Below, piece by piece: positions 5,386-6,897 of a DNA stretch of 6,897 bases. The translations under genes were made by a program, and so were the position numbers. Position 1 is the first letter of the stretch; each line of letters opens with the position of its first letter. Where the stretch lies: positions 1 through 6,897 of the forward strand of contig JAQGJY010000443.1 in the NCBI GenBank assembly GCA_028290325.1, written 5' to 3'. A model generated the notes under the pieces. The model saw only the letters and a program-made list of their open reading frames with translations. It ran no database searches and was not told the origin of the DNA. The stretch is from Tardiphaga sp. Its GTDB lineage: Bacteria > Pseudomonadota > Alphaproteobacteria > Rhizobiales > Xanthobacteraceae.

Positions 5386-6684
5386 TCACGCATTGACGTG
5401 GATAAAGTCGCGCACCAGCGGATAGATTTCGTTGTTCCAGCGGCGTCCGCTGAACACGCCGTAGTGGCCGACGCCGGCTTGCATATGATGCACCTTGCGA
5501 TAGGCGCGAACGCCGCTGCAAAGGTCCTGCGCCGCCAGCGTCTGGCCGAGCGAGCAGATGTCGTCCCTCTCGCCCTCGACCGTCATCAAACCCATGCGCC
5601 TGATCGCGGCGGGATTCACGGCGCGGCCTTTGTAGGTCAGCTTGCCGAGCGGCAGCAGATGCTCCTGAAACACATCGCGTACGGTCTCGATATAGAACTC
5701 CGCCGACAGATCCATGACGGCGAAATATTCGTCGTAGAATGTCTTGATGATGTCGGCCTTATCGGTTTCACCCTTGGCCAGATGGTCGGCGAGATCGACA
5801 TGCGACTTGATATGCCGATCGAGGTTCATCGATACGAACGCGGTCAGCTGGACGAAGCCGGGATAGACCTTGCGGAACGCGCCCTTGCACTGCACCGGAA
5901 CGTAATTGATCAGGTTGTTTTCAAACCAGGAGATCGGCTTGCTCTTGGCGAAATCGTTGACCTTGGTCGGCGAGATGCGCGTATCGATCGGTCCCGCCAT
6001 CAGCGTCAGGCTGGCCGGCCGCGCCGGATGGTCGTCCTCGGACATGATCGCGGCGGCGGCGAGCGCCGAGACCGACGGCTGGCAGATCGCGACCATGTGC
6101 GACTTGGGGCCGAGCACGTTCAGGAACGTGATGAGGTGCTCGGTATATTCATCGAGTCCGAATTTTCCGGCGGACAGCGGAATATCACGCGGGTTGTGCC
6201 AGTCGGTGATGAAGACATCGTGGTCCTGCAGCAGGGTTTGCACGGTCTGGCGCAGCAACGTCGCGAAATGGCCGGACATCGGCGCGACCAGCAGCACTTG
6301 CGGCTGCACGGGCGAGCCTTCCTTCTTGAAATGCAGCAGCGAGCCGAACGGCGTCGAGAACACCACCTGTTCGGTGACGTCCAGTTCGCGATTGCCGACC
6401 ATCACGGGGCCGATGGCATAATCGGGTCGCGCGTAAGTCAGCGATGCCCGTGAGATCAGTTCAAACGCTGACGCCAGGCGACCGAACAGTTTTTCGGATG
6501 GACCATTTTTCGCGGTCAATCGATCGGCTGTGGCTTTGTCGAAGAAGCCGCTTTCAAAGATGCCTTGCGGCACGAGATTGAGGAATTTCAGTGCCGACAC
6601 TGCCCCGGCGCGCCACGGCGCCGAGAAATCCATCTGGTTCTGGTAGGCCTGATACATCATCGACATCGCCATGTGGGCACGCAT
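5386..6684 (-). CDS. phaZ: Intracellular poly(3-hydroxybutyrate) depolymerase PhaZ
   Basis: The 432-residue product is a cytoplasmic alpha/beta-hydrolase that degrades stored PHB granules to release carbon. It has the cysteine-nucleophile box of intracellular type-1 PhaZ, VAICQPSVSA (198-207, C201), in place of a serine lipase box. The other triad members are likely D374 in EGERDDICS and H407 in GVGHYGVFSG. Their spacing from C201 agrees within one residue with the Cys183-Asp355-His388 triad I recall for Cupriavidus necator PhaZ1. There is no signal peptide, as expected for the granule-bound intracellular form. The start is uncertain: AGAGG on the minus strand touches the first ATG (6684), leaving no spacer, and lies 12 bases before a later in-frame ATG (6672, M5). 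MAMSMMYQAY is the more likely N-terminus. The gene is divergent from a GST-like gene. Confidence 0.94.
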   Translation of the reverse strand: MRAHMAMSMMYQAYQNQMDFSAPWRAGAVSALKFLNLVPQGIFESGFFDKATADRLTAKNGPSEKLFGRLASAFELISRASLTYARPDYAIGPVMVGNRELDVTEQVVFSTPFGSLLHFKKEGSPVQPQVLLVAPMSGHFATLLRQTVQTLLQDHDVFITDWHNPRDIPLSAGKFGLDEYTEHLITFLNVLGPKSHMVAICQPSVSALAAAAIMSEDDHPARPASLTLMAGPIDTRISPTKVNDFAKSKPISWFENNLINYVPVQCKGAFRKVYPGFVQLTAFVSMNLDRHIKSHVDLADHLAKGETDKADIIKTFYDEYFAVMDLSAEFYIETVRDVFQEHLLPLGKLTYKGRAVNPAAIRRMGLMTVEGERDDICSLGQTLAAQDLCSGVRAYRKVHHMQAGVGHYGVFSGRRWNNEIYPLVRDFIHVNA

Positions 6685-6694
6685 CCTCTGCTGT

Positions 6695-6709
6695 TATTGC
6701 CATGCAATA
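6695..6709. promoter_or_regulatory. TTGC-CAT-GCAA palindrome, candidate PhaR operator upstream of phaZ
   Basis: TATTGC (6695-6700) and GCAATA (6704-6709) are perfect inverted repeats around CAT. The palindrome lies 11-25 bases before the first phaZ ATG on the minus strand, within the likely promoter or leader. PhaR, the polyester-responsive repressor of PHB genes in several Alphaproteobacteria, is described as binding TGC-rich inverted repeats of TGC-N-GCA type. That makes this a plausible operator, but the match to a PhaR consensus is from memory. Confidence 0.4.
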
Positions 6710-6759
6710 TACAAGCCATGCTCGAGTCAATTGCCGCCGGAACTGGCATGTCCCTTGCT

Positions 6760-6793
6760 GCGTCATTTCGCATCCGCGCGTCATTTGGGCATC
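6760..6793 (+). repeat. Direct repeat of GCGTCATTT upstream of the GST-like gene
   Basis: GCGTCATTT occurs at 6760-6768 and again at 6778-6786, an 18-base period. Both copies are followed by GCATC (6770-6774 and 6789-6793). The pair ends 22 bases before the ATG at 6816, upstream of the ribosome site GGGGAGG (6804-6810). Tandem half-sites near two helical turns apart could bind a regulator of the divergent promoters. Chance duplication is not excluded. Confidence 0.35.
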
Positions 6794-6815
6794 AGTGCGG
6801 GTAGGGGAGGCCGCC

Positions 6816-6897
6816 ATGAGCAAGGCAACACTGACACTCAGCAGCAAGAATTACTCGTCGTGGTCGCTGCGCGGATGGCTGATGGCCAAGTTCTCAG
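6816..6897 (+). CDS. Glutathione S-transferase-like protein, N-terminus (3' truncated by window)
   Basis: The frame opens with MSKATLTLSSKNYSSWSLRGW and runs to the window end (27 codons). The segment (K)NYSSWSLR-x-WL is the start of the thioredoxin-like domain of a bacterial GST group: first strand, then the loop with catalytic Ser, then the first helix. Such enzymes conjugate or isomerise small electrophiles with glutathione in the cytoplasm. A strong ribosome site, GGGGAGG at 6804-6810, lies 5 bases before the ATG. The gene is transcribed away from phaZ across a 131-base shared control region. The C-terminal helical domain is outside the window, so the subclass and intactness are unknown. 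Confidence 0.82.
   Translation, partial: MSKATLTLSSKNYSSWSLRGWLMAKFS

Noticed and set aside
5398..6453. Long + strand open frame (351 codons) antisense to phaZ
   Set aside because: It lies wholly opposite a well-recognised PhaZ sequence, has low-complexity Arg/His-rich composition and no family signature; GC-rich codon use creates such antisense frames.
6697..6730. Minus-strand TTGACT (6730-6725) and TATATT as a phaZ promoter
   Set aside because: The two hexamers are separated by about 13 bases, too short for a standard sigma-70 promoter; either could still be used with another partner, but I cannot assign one.

Overview
The window is ordinary-looking chromosomal DNA of a GC-rich (roughly 60% or more by eye) alphaproteobacterium. 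The gene order ruvC-ruvA-ruvB-ybgC, the intracellular cysteine-type PHB depolymerase and the protein sequence style fit Hyphomicrobiales, most likely the Bradyrhizobium/Rhodopseudomonas/Afipia group. That placement is inference from recalled family sequences, not a search.

Region 1 (1-1767, + strand) holds the Holliday-junction resolution genes: the last 31 codons of ruvC, then complete ruvA and ruvB. They are tightly packed; ruvC and ruvA overlap by 4 bases (GTGA) and ruvA and ruvB are 10 bases apart. Region 2 (1768-2101) contains a decayed type II toxin-antitoxin locus. A TATAAT promoter element and a good Shine-Dalgarno site precede the first 20 codons of a VapB-type antitoxin, which run straight into the C-terminal half of a VapC PIN-domain toxin in another frame. 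The simplest explanation is one internal deletion that removed the rest of vapB and the start of vapC. Region 3 (2098-2541) is ybgC, an acyl-CoA thioesterase normally found next to tolQRAB-pal. Here no tol gene follows it.

Region 4 (2607-5151, + strand) looks like a small transport operon: a DUF1348/NTF2-like protein, an MFS permease and a family-3 periplasmic substrate-binding protein, with no ABC permease or ATPase in view. A hairpin covers the Shine-Dalgarno of the DUF1348 gene. The whole 78-base gap before the MFS gene can fold as a three-way junction ending one base before the MFS start codon.

Region 5 (5152-5385) is a gene-free stretch with a strong intrinsic terminator that has its T-tract on the minus strand, several short repeats and hairpins, and a perfect 14-bp palindrome. 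Region 6 (5386-6684, - strand) is phaZ, the intracellular poly(3-hydroxybutyrate) depolymerase with a Cys-Asp-His triad. Region 7 (6685-6815) is a divergent control region with a TTGC-CAT-GCAA palindrome near the phaZ start and a 9-bp direct repeat near the next gene. Region 8 (6816 to the window end, + strand) is the start of a glutathione S-transferase-like gene.

I see no mobile element, CRISPR array, RNA gene or clear new defence system. The observations most worth testing are the deleted vapBC locus with its surviving promoter, the folded leader of the MFS gene, and the unusual pairing of an MFS permease with a periplasmic binding protein.
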